Assembly (NCBI RefSeq): GCF_900108105.1
Contig: NZ_FNUR01000003.1
Span: forward strand, 326,263-390,262
Direction of reading: 5' to 3'
DNA from: Butyrivibrio sp. Su6
GTDB lineage: Bacteria; Bacillota; Clostridia; Lachnospirales; Lachnospiraceae
Length of the DNA stretch: 64,000 nt
Below, piece after piece: positions 58,436 to 64,000 of the stretch. The position numbers and the translations under genes were made by a program. Numbering within the stretch: the first letter of the stretch is position 1; each line of letters opens with the position of its first letter. Under the pieces are notes generated by a model. It was given only the letters and a program-made list of their open reading frames with translations, was not told the DNA's origin and ran no database searches.

Positions 58436-59203
58436 CTAGGGGACGGGGTTTGTGGTCCATTCCCCCATAATGATTTTCAAAAGATCCACTACACCAATAT
58501 CTTGTCCGGATTCATATTTCTCAAGTTCAGCCATATCATCTTTCCCAAAAGAAATCAGTCTATCAACCTCATTACTGCCTGTCTCCTTCTTAAAGGAATC
58601 AAAGGCATGTTGAATTGTTTTTGAATCAAGGTTTGAATAAAAAACAAATGGAAAGCCATACTTATTGTCATTAGTAACAAGATACGATTTGCCTATATCA
58701 GTAACGCTATCCCTGATTTCCTTTCCAACCTCTTCTCCAAGCTCTCGAAATGCTGTCACTAAAGGTGATAACTTGTTATTATCTGTACTGCCATCCTCAT
58801 GTATGGCGCCACCAATAAACCTGTCAGAAGGGTCCATAACTCCACCTATTCCCTGAATCTTTCCTACAAACTCTGAACCTACGCCATTTAACGAAACAAA
58901 TAGTTTTTTGTCAGATGAAACTAATATGCAACCGGCATACATACTTCTACATGCATACTCTCCAAGATCCTTGATCTCACTGTATTTGTAATGAGCATAA
59001 TCAGAAGGCTCACAGGTTATCGTGACTATGCCGTCATCATTTTCCATATTGATTACAGAATATAACGCCCCATTAAACATCCCCGGATACTTTGCTGTAA
59101 GTTCATTCCAGTAAACTTGTACTCTTTCTTCAATATCCTTAGGAAGCTCTCTTGCTGCAGTTTCTTTTATTTTTAGCTCTTTTATCGGAATGATTTTAGT
59201 CAT
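58436..59203 (-). CDS. NUDIX-like hydrolase
   Basis: A 255-residue protein. The NUDIX helix is AFRELGEEVG (Arg153, Glu154, Glu157, Glu158), preceded by GIGGVMDPSD; a 20-residue insertion (FIGGAIHEDGSTDNN) separates the glycine part from the helix, so the box is atypical. The N-terminal 110 residues are extra and may bind substrate. NUDIX enzymes hydrolyse nucleoside diphosphates linked to another group; the substrate is unknown. Its ATG overlaps the HIT gene stop by eight bases, so the two are coupled. Confidence 0.75.
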   Translation of the reverse strand: MTKIIPIKELKIKETAARELPKDIEERVQVYWNELTAKYPGMFNGALYSVINMENDDGIVTITCEPSDYAHYKYSEIKDLGEYACRSMYAGCILVSSDKKLFVSLNGVGSEFVGKIQGIGGVMDPSDRFIGGAIHEDGSTDNNKLSPLVTAFRELGEEVGKEIRDSVTDIGKSYLVTNDNKYGFPFVFYSNLDSKTIQHAFDSFKKETGSNEVDRLISFGKDDMAELEKYESGQDIGVVDLLKIIMGEWTTNPVP

Positions 59204-59690
59204 ATTTGTCTTCGCTTTCTATGTATTTCTTGATTTCTTCGGCAGTCCTTATCACGTTCTCAATATCCGCATAAGAAGCATTATCTTTGGCAAAAGCATT
59301 GATATCACGCAGATACTGCAAACCATATCCAAATTTTTCCAGCATCCACTCCTGATTAGGAAAAATCCATATATGGAAGTGCTTGGAGCGTTCTTCCTGA
59401 ACCAATGTAACAGTTTCGGCAATTTTCAGATCCTTTACAGCTCTTTCTGCAATTGCTATTGCATTTCCTATCTCAGCTCTCTCGTCTACAGTTAATTCCG
59501 CAAAAGACTGAATGTGTCTTTTACTTGTAATTATTAGAAAACCGGGAATTGGAATCTCAGGATCTGCGGCAAGAATAATCGACTCCCCATCATAAATTAT
59601 TCCCCCAGGAAGTTTCATCTCGCCACGCACAATTGCGCATCCTACGCACTCAGACTTAATTTCATTCCCTAATATATCTTTTCTGTTCAT
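59196..59690 (-). CDS. HIT-family protein with an altered histidine triad
   Basis: A 164-residue protein of the HIT superfamily. The active-site segment is KHFHIWIFP: His104 and His106 are kept but the third triad position is Trp108. CVGC at residues 15-18 matches the N-terminal zinc-type CxxC of many HIT proteins, and the PIPGFLIITSKRHIQSF strand is typical. HIT enzymes hydrolyse nucleotide-phosphoramidates or dinucleotides (AMP-NH2, Ap4A). GGGGAAG precedes the ATG. It is first of a two-gene operon with NUDIX, behind a MerR-type promoter. Confidence 0.85.
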   Translation of the reverse strand: MNRKDILGNEIKSECVGCAIVRGEMKLPGGIIYDGESIILAADPEIPIPGFLIITSKRHIQSFAELTVDERAEIGNAIAIAERAVKDLKIAETVTLVQEERSKHFHIWIFPNQEWMLEKFGYGLQYLRDINAFAKDNASYADIENVIRTAEEIKKYIESEDKYD

Positions 59691-59723
59691 AGCTTCCCCT
59701 TTGCATATTAGTTTTCAACTATA

Positions 59724-59754
59724 AGGATAAAGCATGCCCTTAGGGCAAGGTCAA
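59724..59754 (-). promoter_or_regulatory. MerR-type promoter A, for the HIT-NUDIX operon
   Basis: TTGACC (59749-59754), a 19-base spacer (59730-59748) and TATCCT (59724-59729) on the minus strand, with the dyad TGCCCTAAGGGCA in the spacer. A 19-bp spacer with a central dyad is the hallmark of promoters activated by MerR-family proteins. It shares a 15-bp block (TATTGACCTTGCCCT) with promoter B at 61267-61297. The rest of the gap up to 59921 shows nothing clear. Confidence 0.7.
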
Positions 59755-59921
59755 TATTAGTTGTCTTTTTTACACAAAAGTCAGTCCATTCAATCCTTTT
59801 TCACACATTTTATGAGCCACTTATTACAACCTATAACACATTTCATTATTATTGTTATGACGCCAGCATCACATGCATAAAGACGATTATTTTTACATCT
59901 GTACCGTTTTTGATTTATTAT

Positions 59922-59960
59922 AAAAAAGCTTCAAACATAGATAAACTCTAAGTTTGAAGC
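59922..59960 (-). terminator. Terminator after the MerR-methyltransferase gene
   Basis: A perfect 9-bp stem (GCTTCAAAC / GTTTGAAGC, 59928-59960) followed by a T6 run on the minus strand, 38 bases after the stop codon. Confidence 0.85.
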
Positions 59961-59998
59961 CACATACAATTACTGCCGGTTCATATTTAGCTCACATG

Positions 59999-61180
59999 TC
60001 ACTTAAAACAATGATAGAACACACTGTCCATATCCACAGTAACAGGTCCGTCACCAAGCAAGGCACTATCAAAATATTTCTCAATTTTCTCTCTGTTATC
60101 CTCAAGGTATTTTCCGCCTTCTGGATACTTTTTCAGCACTCTGTCAAAAAGAGCACCTGCATTATCAAATACAAGCGGTCCCGGAAGCGCTATCTTTTCT
60201 ACTCTGTCAAAACTCTCTGATAAAAGCGCTTCAAACTCTACGTCTGCCTGCCTTCTCTCATCTCTCTTTTTATGGGCAAAAGAAATATCAAGTCCCGCTT
60301 CAGTTAAACACTTTTCCCAAAAATCATATTCCTTAACCGCTTCACCATAGTGATTCACAGAAAACATGCCACCTGCTGCCAGTACCTGCGCCACATTCTT
60401 GATAAAATATGCATCATCATGCAGGTAAGATAAAAGATAATGAGCAATAATCTTTGAATACCTCTTCTCTCTTATCTTTTCCCAGGTATCATCTTTTTCA
60501 AGGTTACTAAAAATGACCTGTATATCAGAGCCTTTAGGAAGCGTCTCGCGGTTCTCTTCAAGATAATTATAGAAATCATCAGCCCAGTTTCCGTGGATGT
60601 CTACACCTTCCACATTGAAATTCTCAGGAATGCGCTCCCAGTTCTTTCTCCATAACAAGCCGTAACTGCAACCTAGGTCAAGAACAGTATCATTTTCCTC
60701 AAAGGATAACGAATTAAAAATCTTTTCATACCACTCGATTCCGTCAGCTGCATGTTCTTCAGCATACCACCTGCGTTCATCCGCCCCCTGACTCATTTCC
60801 ATCTTCTTGATGATATCTGCAATATCGTCCCAGTCAGGATTCTCATCAAACCTTGCAAGTGCTGATTTGATGCACTTCGCAGACTTTTGAAGCTCATATA
60901 TTTTCTGATTCATCATTTCAAGCTGCTTTTCAAGGATTTCCCTTATGGAACTCTGATCATCATTCTCAAGACTGCTCTTTATCTCTTCAAGGCTAAATCC
61001 AATATGCTTAAGCGCAATGATCTTTTCAAGAATAATTAATGAGCTTTTATCATAGAGTTTGTAATTCCCTTCAGAAAGCCCAATAGGCTTAAGAAGCCCT
61101 TTTTCGTCATAAACACGAAGCGCCTTTGTTGATACTCCTGCCTGCTTTGCAATTTCTCCGGATGTCATTTTTTCTTTCAT
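59999..61180 (-). CDS. MerR-type regulator fused to a SAM-dependent methyltransferase
   Basis: A 393-residue two-domain protein. Residues 5-70 are a MerR winged helix (TSGEIAKQAGVSTKALRVYD and the LKPIGLSEGNYKLYD wing), residues 75-110 the usual dimerisation coiled coil. From about 145 the protein is a class I methyltransferase: motif I VLDLGCSYGLLW (166-177), then VEGVDIHGNWA and a SKIIAHYLLSYLHDD motif. In ordinary MerR proteins the C-terminal part is a short ligand or metal site, so here the methyltransferase may be the sensor or a second activity. ATG 61180 has GGAGGG upstream. Promoter B lies 85 bases before it. Confidence 0.88.
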   Translation of the reverse strand: MKEKMTSGEIAKQAGVSTKALRVYDEKGLLKPIGLSEGNYKLYDKSSLIILEKIIALKHIGFSLEEIKSSLENDDQSSIREILEKQLEMMNQKIYELQKSAKCIKSALARFDENPDWDDIADIIKKMEMSQGADERRWYAEEHAADGIEWYEKIFNSLSFEENDTVLDLGCSYGLLWRKNWERIPENFNVEGVDIHGNWADDFYNYLEENRETLPKGSDIQVIFSNLEKDDTWEKIREKRYSKIIAHYLLSYLHDDAYFIKNVAQVLAAGGMFSVNHYGEAVKEYDFWEKCLTEAGLDISFAHKKRDERRQADVEFEALLSESFDRVEKIALPGPLVFDNAGALFDRVLKKYPEGGKYLEDNREKIEKYFDSALLGDGPVTVDMDSVFYHCFK

Positions 61181-61266
61181 ATCGTTGCCCTCCATTTAGA
61201 TAAAAAAATCTCCATTACTATTAGACCAAACAGATGATATTAACCTTCTTATCATGTGATGGCTTA

Positions 61267-61297
61267 ATGTTAAGGGCTGCCCCAAGGGCAAGGTCAA
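61267..61297 (-). promoter_or_regulatory. MerR-type promoter B, for the MerR-methyltransferase gene
   Basis: TTGACC (61292-61297), a 19-base spacer (61273-61291) and TAACAT (61267-61272) on the minus strand, with the dyad TGCCC-TTG-GGGCA in the spacer. It lies eight bases after the deoxyinosine glycosylase stop codon. The shared block and spacing with promoter A suggest that the same protein controls both, including itself. Confidence 0.7.
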
Positions 61298-61304
61298 TAC
61301 TTTT

Positions 61305-61784
61305 TTATATACATTTTATGCACTTCCATTCTTCCAGAAGCTTTTCCATATTCCATGCGGCATTTGCAGGGCTCGTCGAAGGAAGACATATTGCAGGCCT
61401 TTTGATCACTGGCTCCGTATACTTTTCATAATACTTAAGTGCCGTTTTACCATTAGCATATATTGCCTTGATATCCGCTGTATTTAAAATAACGCTTAGA
61501 TCGTTCGGTACTACATTAGTGATACTGGAATCCGATGATCCTACAATATCGCAAGACTTTATAACATCCCATAATGCAATCTTATTTCTTAACAAAAGAG
61601 CTTTCTTCTCCTCAATTGTCACTGGCTCTCCCTCTTCAAATACTTCAGAAACAACCTTCCAAAATCTATTCTGCTTGTGTCCATAGAAAAAACCTTCTTC
61701 TCTTGATTTAACAGAAGGAAAGCTCCCTAGAATAAGAATTTTTGAATTTTTATCATAAACAGGTTTTATCGGATGTATAACCAT
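61305..61784 (-). CDS. DNA-deoxyinosine glycosylase-like base-excision repair enzyme
   Basis: A 159-residue member of the uracil-DNA glycosylase superfamily. KILILGSFPSVKSREEGFFY is the motif A strand (GSFPS) and the late CLPSTSPANAAW is the base-pocket motif (STSPAN). The YGHKQNRFWKVVSEVF segment is typical of the Mug/deoxyinosine glycosylase group. It would remove damaged (deaminated) bases. Its ATG lies three bases after the stop of a 53-codon gene, so the two are coupled. Confidence 0.85.
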   Translation of the reverse strand: MVIHPIKPVYDKNSKILILGSFPSVKSREEGFFYGHKQNRFWKVVSEVFEEGEPVTIEEKKALLLRNKIALWDVIKSCDIVGSSDSSITNVVPNDLSVILNTADIKAIYANGKTALKYYEKYTEPVIKRPAICLPSTSPANAAWNMEKLLEEWKCIKCI

Positions 61785-61787
61785 TTT

Positions 61788-61949
61788 TCACGCTCTCTTA
61801 ATCATTAGAATAGCTTTGATCGTGTGGAACCAATCAACCTTATCAAAAACCTGGCAAAGAACGCCAGCCTTTCCTTTACGGCCTATTTTTATAAGATATT
61901 CCGTATTTAACAGTTTGTCATATGAGCTTAAAGATTCTAATACTCCCAT
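61788..61949 (-). CDS. Small 53-codon gene before the glycosylase gene
   Basis: A 53-residue open frame from ATG 61949 to TGA 61788, with GGGGAG six bases before the start. It reads MGVLESLSSYDKLLNTEYLI and onward with a Lys/Gly-rich middle and ends KAILMIKRA. No family is recognised; it could be the N-terminal piece of a longer protein of the phage-nuclease-like type, which I cannot show. It is translationally coupled to the glycosylase gene and lies directly after the terminator of the structured leader. Confidence 0.65.
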   Translation of the reverse strand: MGVLESLSSYDKLLNTEYLIKIGRKGKAGVLCQVFDKVDWFHTIKAILMIKRA

Positions 61950-61968
61950 TGTATCTCCCCAAAAATAT

Positions 61969-62129
61969 AGACCTTGTATTTGGTTACAAGGTCTTTTAGA
62001 TAATTTTCTTTCGGATAATCCTATCTGGTTTGTGGTTATTTATCGAACCCACCTAGAACTCCATCAAAGAAAGCGTTCCAGAACCCTCTTTGATTTCGAC
62101 GTTCAAACGAACCTCAAGTGTCCGCTGTT
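61969..62129 (-). ncRNA. Candidate structured leader or small RNA with intrinsic terminator
   Basis: From the predicted start near 62129 the minus strand reads through several stems: GTTC-GTTT-GAAC, an 8-bp arm ATCAAAGA / TCTTTGAT around a small inner hairpin, GTGG ... CCAC, and AGATA ... TATCT. It ends in a perfect 10-bp terminator (AGACCTTGTA / TACAAGGTCT, 61969-61994) with a T-rich tail. The RBS of the 53-codon gene follows at once. This is the layout of a transcription attenuator or riboswitch. I could not place it in a known class. The foldings were judged by eye. Confidence 0.5.
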
Positions 62130-62135
62130 AAGATT

Positions 62136-62164
62136 ATAGTATTGTAATCAAAACCTTAAGTCAA
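62136..62164 (-). promoter_or_regulatory. Promoter of the structured leader and glycosylase genes
   Basis: TTGACT (62159-62164), a 17-base spacer and TACTAT (62136-62141) on the minus strand. A second TATAAT at 62133-62138 overlaps it with a 20-base spacer. Confidence 0.6.
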
Positions 62165-62205
62165 GAATATAAAGAGATAATTCATAGGAATTTCATTGCA
62201 CATTT

Positions 62206-62577
62206 TTATGCTTCCAATCCATAATCCTGAATTCTCTCTTTCCACTTTTTGTACTTCTTGTACTGAATATCACCCAATTCCCAGAAATTTACTTCAGGAT
62301 CACATTCGCCAACTATTTGCTTTTCACCAACCAGTTTATAACCTAGCGCCTCAAAAAAGTTCTTTATGTAGTTATACCAGACAGAAGGTTCCGCAAATTT
62401 ACCAGCTATCGATTCTAATCGGTTATCCTCATTAAAAAACCACGGATTTGGAAAGTTTTCATCCATTTTTTCATATGGATTGATCCTATTTGAAAACTTT
62501 ATGTACTCCTTGATCAATGTCTCATCTGGCGCAGGAATTATCTCTAGTTCACCTGCCCCAATCATCCAACATCCCAT
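62206..62577 (-). CDS. Hypothetical protein divergent to an XRE regulator
   Basis: A 123-residue soluble protein of unknown function (MGCWMIGAGELEIIPAPDET). It is rich in aromatic residues (WYNYIKNFFEALGY; QYKKYKKWKERIQDY). No catalytic motif or known domain is seen. AAGGAGGA precedes the ATG. Its promoter (TTGACA-N17-TATCAT) has an operator in the spacer, so it is probably repressed by the divergent XRE protein; the pair may be a two-part system. Confidence 0.6.
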   Translation of the reverse strand: MGCWMIGAGELEIIPAPDETLIKEYIKFSNRINPYEKMDENFPNPWFFNEDNRLESIAGKFAEPSVWYNYIKNFFEALGYKLVGEKQIVGECDPEVNFWELGDIQYKKYKKWKERIQDYGLEA

Positions 62578-62589
62578 TTTTATTCCTCC

Positions 62590-62664
62590 TTGATAAATGT
62601 AAAATTTAGGCTATAATATAACCATCGGTTATTGTATGATACATAACCATTGGTTACTTGTCAA
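62590..62664. promoter_or_regulatory. Divergent promoters with two operator dyads
   Basis: Plus-strand promoter for the XRE gene: TTGATA (62590-62595), N16, TATAAT (62612-62617). Minus-strand promoter: TTGACA (62659-62664), N17, TATCAT (62636-62641). Two perfect dyads, ATAACC-ATC-GGTTAT (62618-62632) and TAACCATTGGTTA (62644-62656), lie 25 bp apart centre to centre. The first covers the plus-strand start point, the second the spacer of the minus promoter. This fits one repressor controlling both genes. Confidence 0.7.
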
Positions 62665-62682
62665 TAGTGAAATGAGGTCCAT

Positions 62683-63024
62683 ATGAAATTCAAAGCTGAA
62701 AGAATAATCCAAATTCGTGAACAATTAGGTATGAACAAAGCTGAAGCAGCAAGAAAACTCAACATGTCTGCAATGGGTTACGGTCGTTATGAAAATGGGC
62801 AAAGGGAGCCATCATTCCAAACAGTATGTTTCATAGCGTCAATGTTCAACACTACTTCTGACTATCTTTATGGCTTAACAGATGATCCAAATCCAAGTAC
62901 AATAACGATTTCTTCATCTGAAGACCCAGAACTCTTTTCATTTGTAAACTCTCTACAGAAGGATAAATCCTTAGAAAAAAGGTTATTAGAATACTTTAAT
63001 AAACTGACTCAGCAAAATAAATGA
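62683..63024 (+). CDS. XRE-family helix-turn-helix regulator
   Basis: A 113-residue protein. Residues 7-61 are a Cro/C1 helix-turn-helix (IIQIREQLGMNKAEAARKLN, MSAMGYGRYENGQREPSF, TVCFIASMFNTTSDYLYGLT). The C-terminal 45 residues are acidic and helical, as a dimerisation part. GAGGTCC precedes the ATG. It lies divergent to the 123-residue gene with shared operators, so it is likely an autorepressor. Its stop codon is followed by a tRNA-operon terminator. Confidence 0.9.
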   Translation: MKFKAERIIQIREQLGMNKAEAARKLNMSAMGYGRYENGQREPSFQTVCFIASMFNTTSDYLYGLTDDPNPSTITISSSEDPELFSFVNSLQKDKSLEKRLLEYFNKLTQQNK

Positions 63025-63028
63025 ACGC

Positions 63029-63052
63029 AAAAAAAGAAGCATCACTGCTTCT
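63029..63052 (-). terminator. Terminator of the rRNA-tRNA operon
   Basis: A 7-bp stem (AGAAGCA / TGCTTCT, 63035-63052) with a four-base loop and a T6-7 run on the minus strand, eight bases after the tRNA-Leu gene. It ends the 23S-tRNA transcript. Confidence 0.8.
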
Positions 63053-63059
63053 CTCTTAC

Positions 63060-63145
63060 TGCCGGCGACCGGGGTCGAACCGGTACGGGTATCACTACCC
63101 ACGGGATTTTAAGTCCCGGGCGTCTGCCTATTCCGCCACGCCGGC
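63060..63145 (-). tRNA. tRNA-Leu (anticodon TAA)
   Basis: A class II tRNA of about 86 bases with a long variable arm. The acceptor GCCGGCG pairs with CGCCGGC, the anticodon loop is CTTAAAA (anticodon TAA) and the T-loop is GGTTCGACCCC. CCA is not encoded. Confidence 0.95.
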
Positions 63146-63205
63146 ATTTACCATATTAAGTTCTGGTAAAAAATACGCGATATGCTATATACAACATATC
63201 GCGAA

Positions 63206-63278
63206 TGGGGCCTACAGGGCTCGAACCTGTGACCCTCTGCTTGTAAGGCAGATGCTCTCCCAGCTGAGCTAAGACCCC
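63206..63278 (-). tRNA. tRNA-Val (anticodon TAC)
   Basis: A 73-base tRNA with acceptor GGGGTCT / AGGCCCC, D-arm TAGCTCAGCTGGGAGAGC, anticodon loop CTTACAA (TAC) and T-loop GGTTCGAGCCC. CCA is not encoded. Confidence 0.95.
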
Positions 63279-63307
63279 ATATACTGGGTTAAGTTCTAAA
63301 GAACTAA

Positions 63308-63381
63308 TGGAGATTCAGGGACTTGAACCCGGGACCGACCGGTTATGAGCCGGTTGCTCTAACCAACTGAGCTAAATCTCC
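63308..63381 (-). tRNA. tRNA-Met (anticodon CAT)
   Basis: A 74-base tRNA with acceptor GGAGATT / AATCTCC and anticodon loop CTCATAA (CAT). An elongator Met tRNA is most likely; a CAT tRNA-Ile (lysidine-modified) cannot be excluded from sequence alone. Confidence 0.9.
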
Positions 63382-63385
63382 TAAA

Positions 63386-63457
63386 TGACTCCGACGAGAA
63401 TCGAACTCGTGTTACCGCCGTGAAAGGGCGATGTCTTGACCGCTTGACCACGGAGCC
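63386..63457 (-). tRNA. tRNA-Glu (anticodon TTC)
   Basis: A 72-base tRNA with acceptor GGCTCCG / CGGAGTC, anticodon loop CTTTCAC (TTC) and T-loop AGTTCGATTCT. It lies four bases after tRNA-Met. Confidence 0.95.
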
Positions 63458-63589
63458 ATATGCTTTGCAACCGTGCTACGGTGCTTTGTGCTTTTCGCTC
63501 TGCCCACTCTACTAAGCTCGTGAGAAAACTCGCTAAGTAGCTGTGCAGGCTTCGCACCAAGTTCGACAATACCTCACTAGGTGCTCTAA
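63458..63589 (-). other. Folded 132-base spacer between two tRNA genes
   Basis: This spacer is long for a tRNA cluster. It contains an imperfect stem CTACTTAGC / GCTTAGTAG around TTTTCT and the repeated GCACC and AGCAC words. It is not 5S rRNA, since none of the conserved 5S segments are there. No coding function is apparent. Confidence 0.4.
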
Positions 63590-63662
63590 CTCCCCCTGTC
63601 GGACTCGAACCAACGACACTTCGGTTAACAGCCGAATGCTCTACCGACTGAGCTAAGGAGGA
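63590..63662 (-). tRNA. tRNA-Asn (anticodon GTT)
   Basis: A 73-base tRNA with acceptor TCCTCCT / AGGGGGA, anticodon loop CTGTTAA (GTT) and T-loop GGTTCGAGTCC. It is the first tRNA after the 23S gene. Confidence 0.95.
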
Positions 63663-63776
63663 TTATAAGATACCTTATATACAAAATACCATGCTTCTGC
63701 ATGGTCTTTCATATCTCTTGTACCTTCAAAACCGAACACTGATTTATCTAAATCCAATTCTCTATACTTACCTTTA

Positions 63777-64000
63777 TGGATAAGCCCTCGACCTATTAGT
63801 ACACATCAGCTGAACACGTTACCATGCTTACACCTTGTGCCTATCTAACCTCGTACTCTACAAGGGGTCTTACTGGACAAGCCAGGGATATCTCATCTTG
63901 AGGGGGGCTTCACGCTTAGATGCCTTCAGCGTTTATCCCTTCCGGACGTGGCTACCCAGCCTTATGCATCTGGCGATGCAGCTGATACACCAGCGGTCCG
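63777..64000 (-). rRNA. 3' end of 23S rRNA (cut by the window edge)
   Basis: The last 224 bases of the window match the 3' part of 23S rRNA on the minus strand, ending in the conserved AATAGGTCGAGGGCTTATCC. The gene continues beyond the window. The gap 63663-63776 to tRNA-Asn holds no 5S gene, only short A/T-rich sequence and a small hairpin. Confidence 0.95.

Noticed and set aside
61981..62067. Possible tRNA because of a GGGTTCGAT T-loop-like word
   Set aside because: No acceptor or anticodon stem can be formed; the word lies in the structured leader.
62041..62100. Fluoride-type riboswitch suggested by GATGGAGTTC
   Set aside because: The paired AACCGC and closing elements of that class are missing; only a short word matches.
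63458..63589. 5S rRNA between tRNA-Glu and tRNA-Asn
   Set aside because: None of the conserved 5S segments can be found and the length is wrong.
1..64000. Insertion sequence, prophage or CRISPR array
   Set aside because: No transposase, integrase, phage structural gene or regular spaced repeat was seen.

Overview
The window looks like chromosomal DNA of an anaerobic, low-GC Gram-positive bacterium of the Lachnospiraceae, most like Butyrivibrio and its relatives. The reasons are the Firmicute-type ribosomal and RNA polymerase operons with strong GGAGG-type ribosome binding sites, a phosphate butyryltransferase plus butyrate kinase pair (butyrate fermentation), flagellar-type proteins, DUF6273 and DUF6033-like proteins, and an rRNA/tRNA operon at the right edge. 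Most genes lie on the minus strand. The genus is an inference.

Layout, left to right. 1-1829: the start of a cut-off gene, two terminator hairpins and a membrane protein with a repeat-rich C-terminus. 1849-6794: a tight run of small enzymes that modify or clean up nucleotides and metabolites (two GNAT acetyltransferases, a SAM methyltransferase, a MazG-like pyrophosphohydrolase, a histidine phosphatase, a HAD protein, a Ham1-NUDIX fusion and a P-loop kinase), with a leftover 5' fragment of a second kinase copy. 6910-24671: the translation/transcription core, as the str operon (rpsL-rpsG-fusA-tuf), rpoB-rpoC, rplJ-rplL and rpmG-secE-nusG-rplK-rplA. Each block has visible promoters, terminators or leaders. 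A CapA-like gene is inserted between rplA and rplJ. 24806-38000: a surface-glycan or protein-glycosylation region (GT2-GtrA, GT-C-like membrane protein, UDP-galactopyranose mutase, and a six-gene operon with CDP-deoxyhexose enzymes and two TPR-linked glycosyltransferases). It also holds a FliD-like gene and an XRE-like regulator. 38118-50144: a lipoprotein, a MoxR/DUF58/DUF4129-like operon behind a diguanylate cyclase gene, secA-prfB, ptb-buk and a thioesterase. 50290-58309: a glycosyltransferase, two sodium symporters, an acyltransferase-DUF6273 fusion and two flagellar-style proteins. 58436-63024: an accessory region with a HIT-NUDIX pair, a MerR-methyltransferase fusion, a deoxyinosine glycosylase behind a structured leader, and a divergent XRE unit. 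63035-64000: five tRNA genes and the 3' end of 23S rRNA.

The most interesting unit is at 58436-61300. A MerR-type DNA-binding domain is fused to a SAM-dependent methyltransferase. Its own promoter and that of the downstream HIT-NUDIX operon share a 15-bp block and the 19-bp spacer typical of MerR-activated promoters, which suggests a small self-contained regulon. Next to it, at 61969-62164, a strong promoter, a heavily folded leader and an intrinsic terminator precede a 53-codon gene and a base-excision-repair glycosylase; I could not match this leader to a known RNA class. The divergent XRE unit (62206-63024) has two perfect dyads placed on the two promoters, and the XRE-like gene at 30662 has three copies of a different 17-bp dyad upstream.
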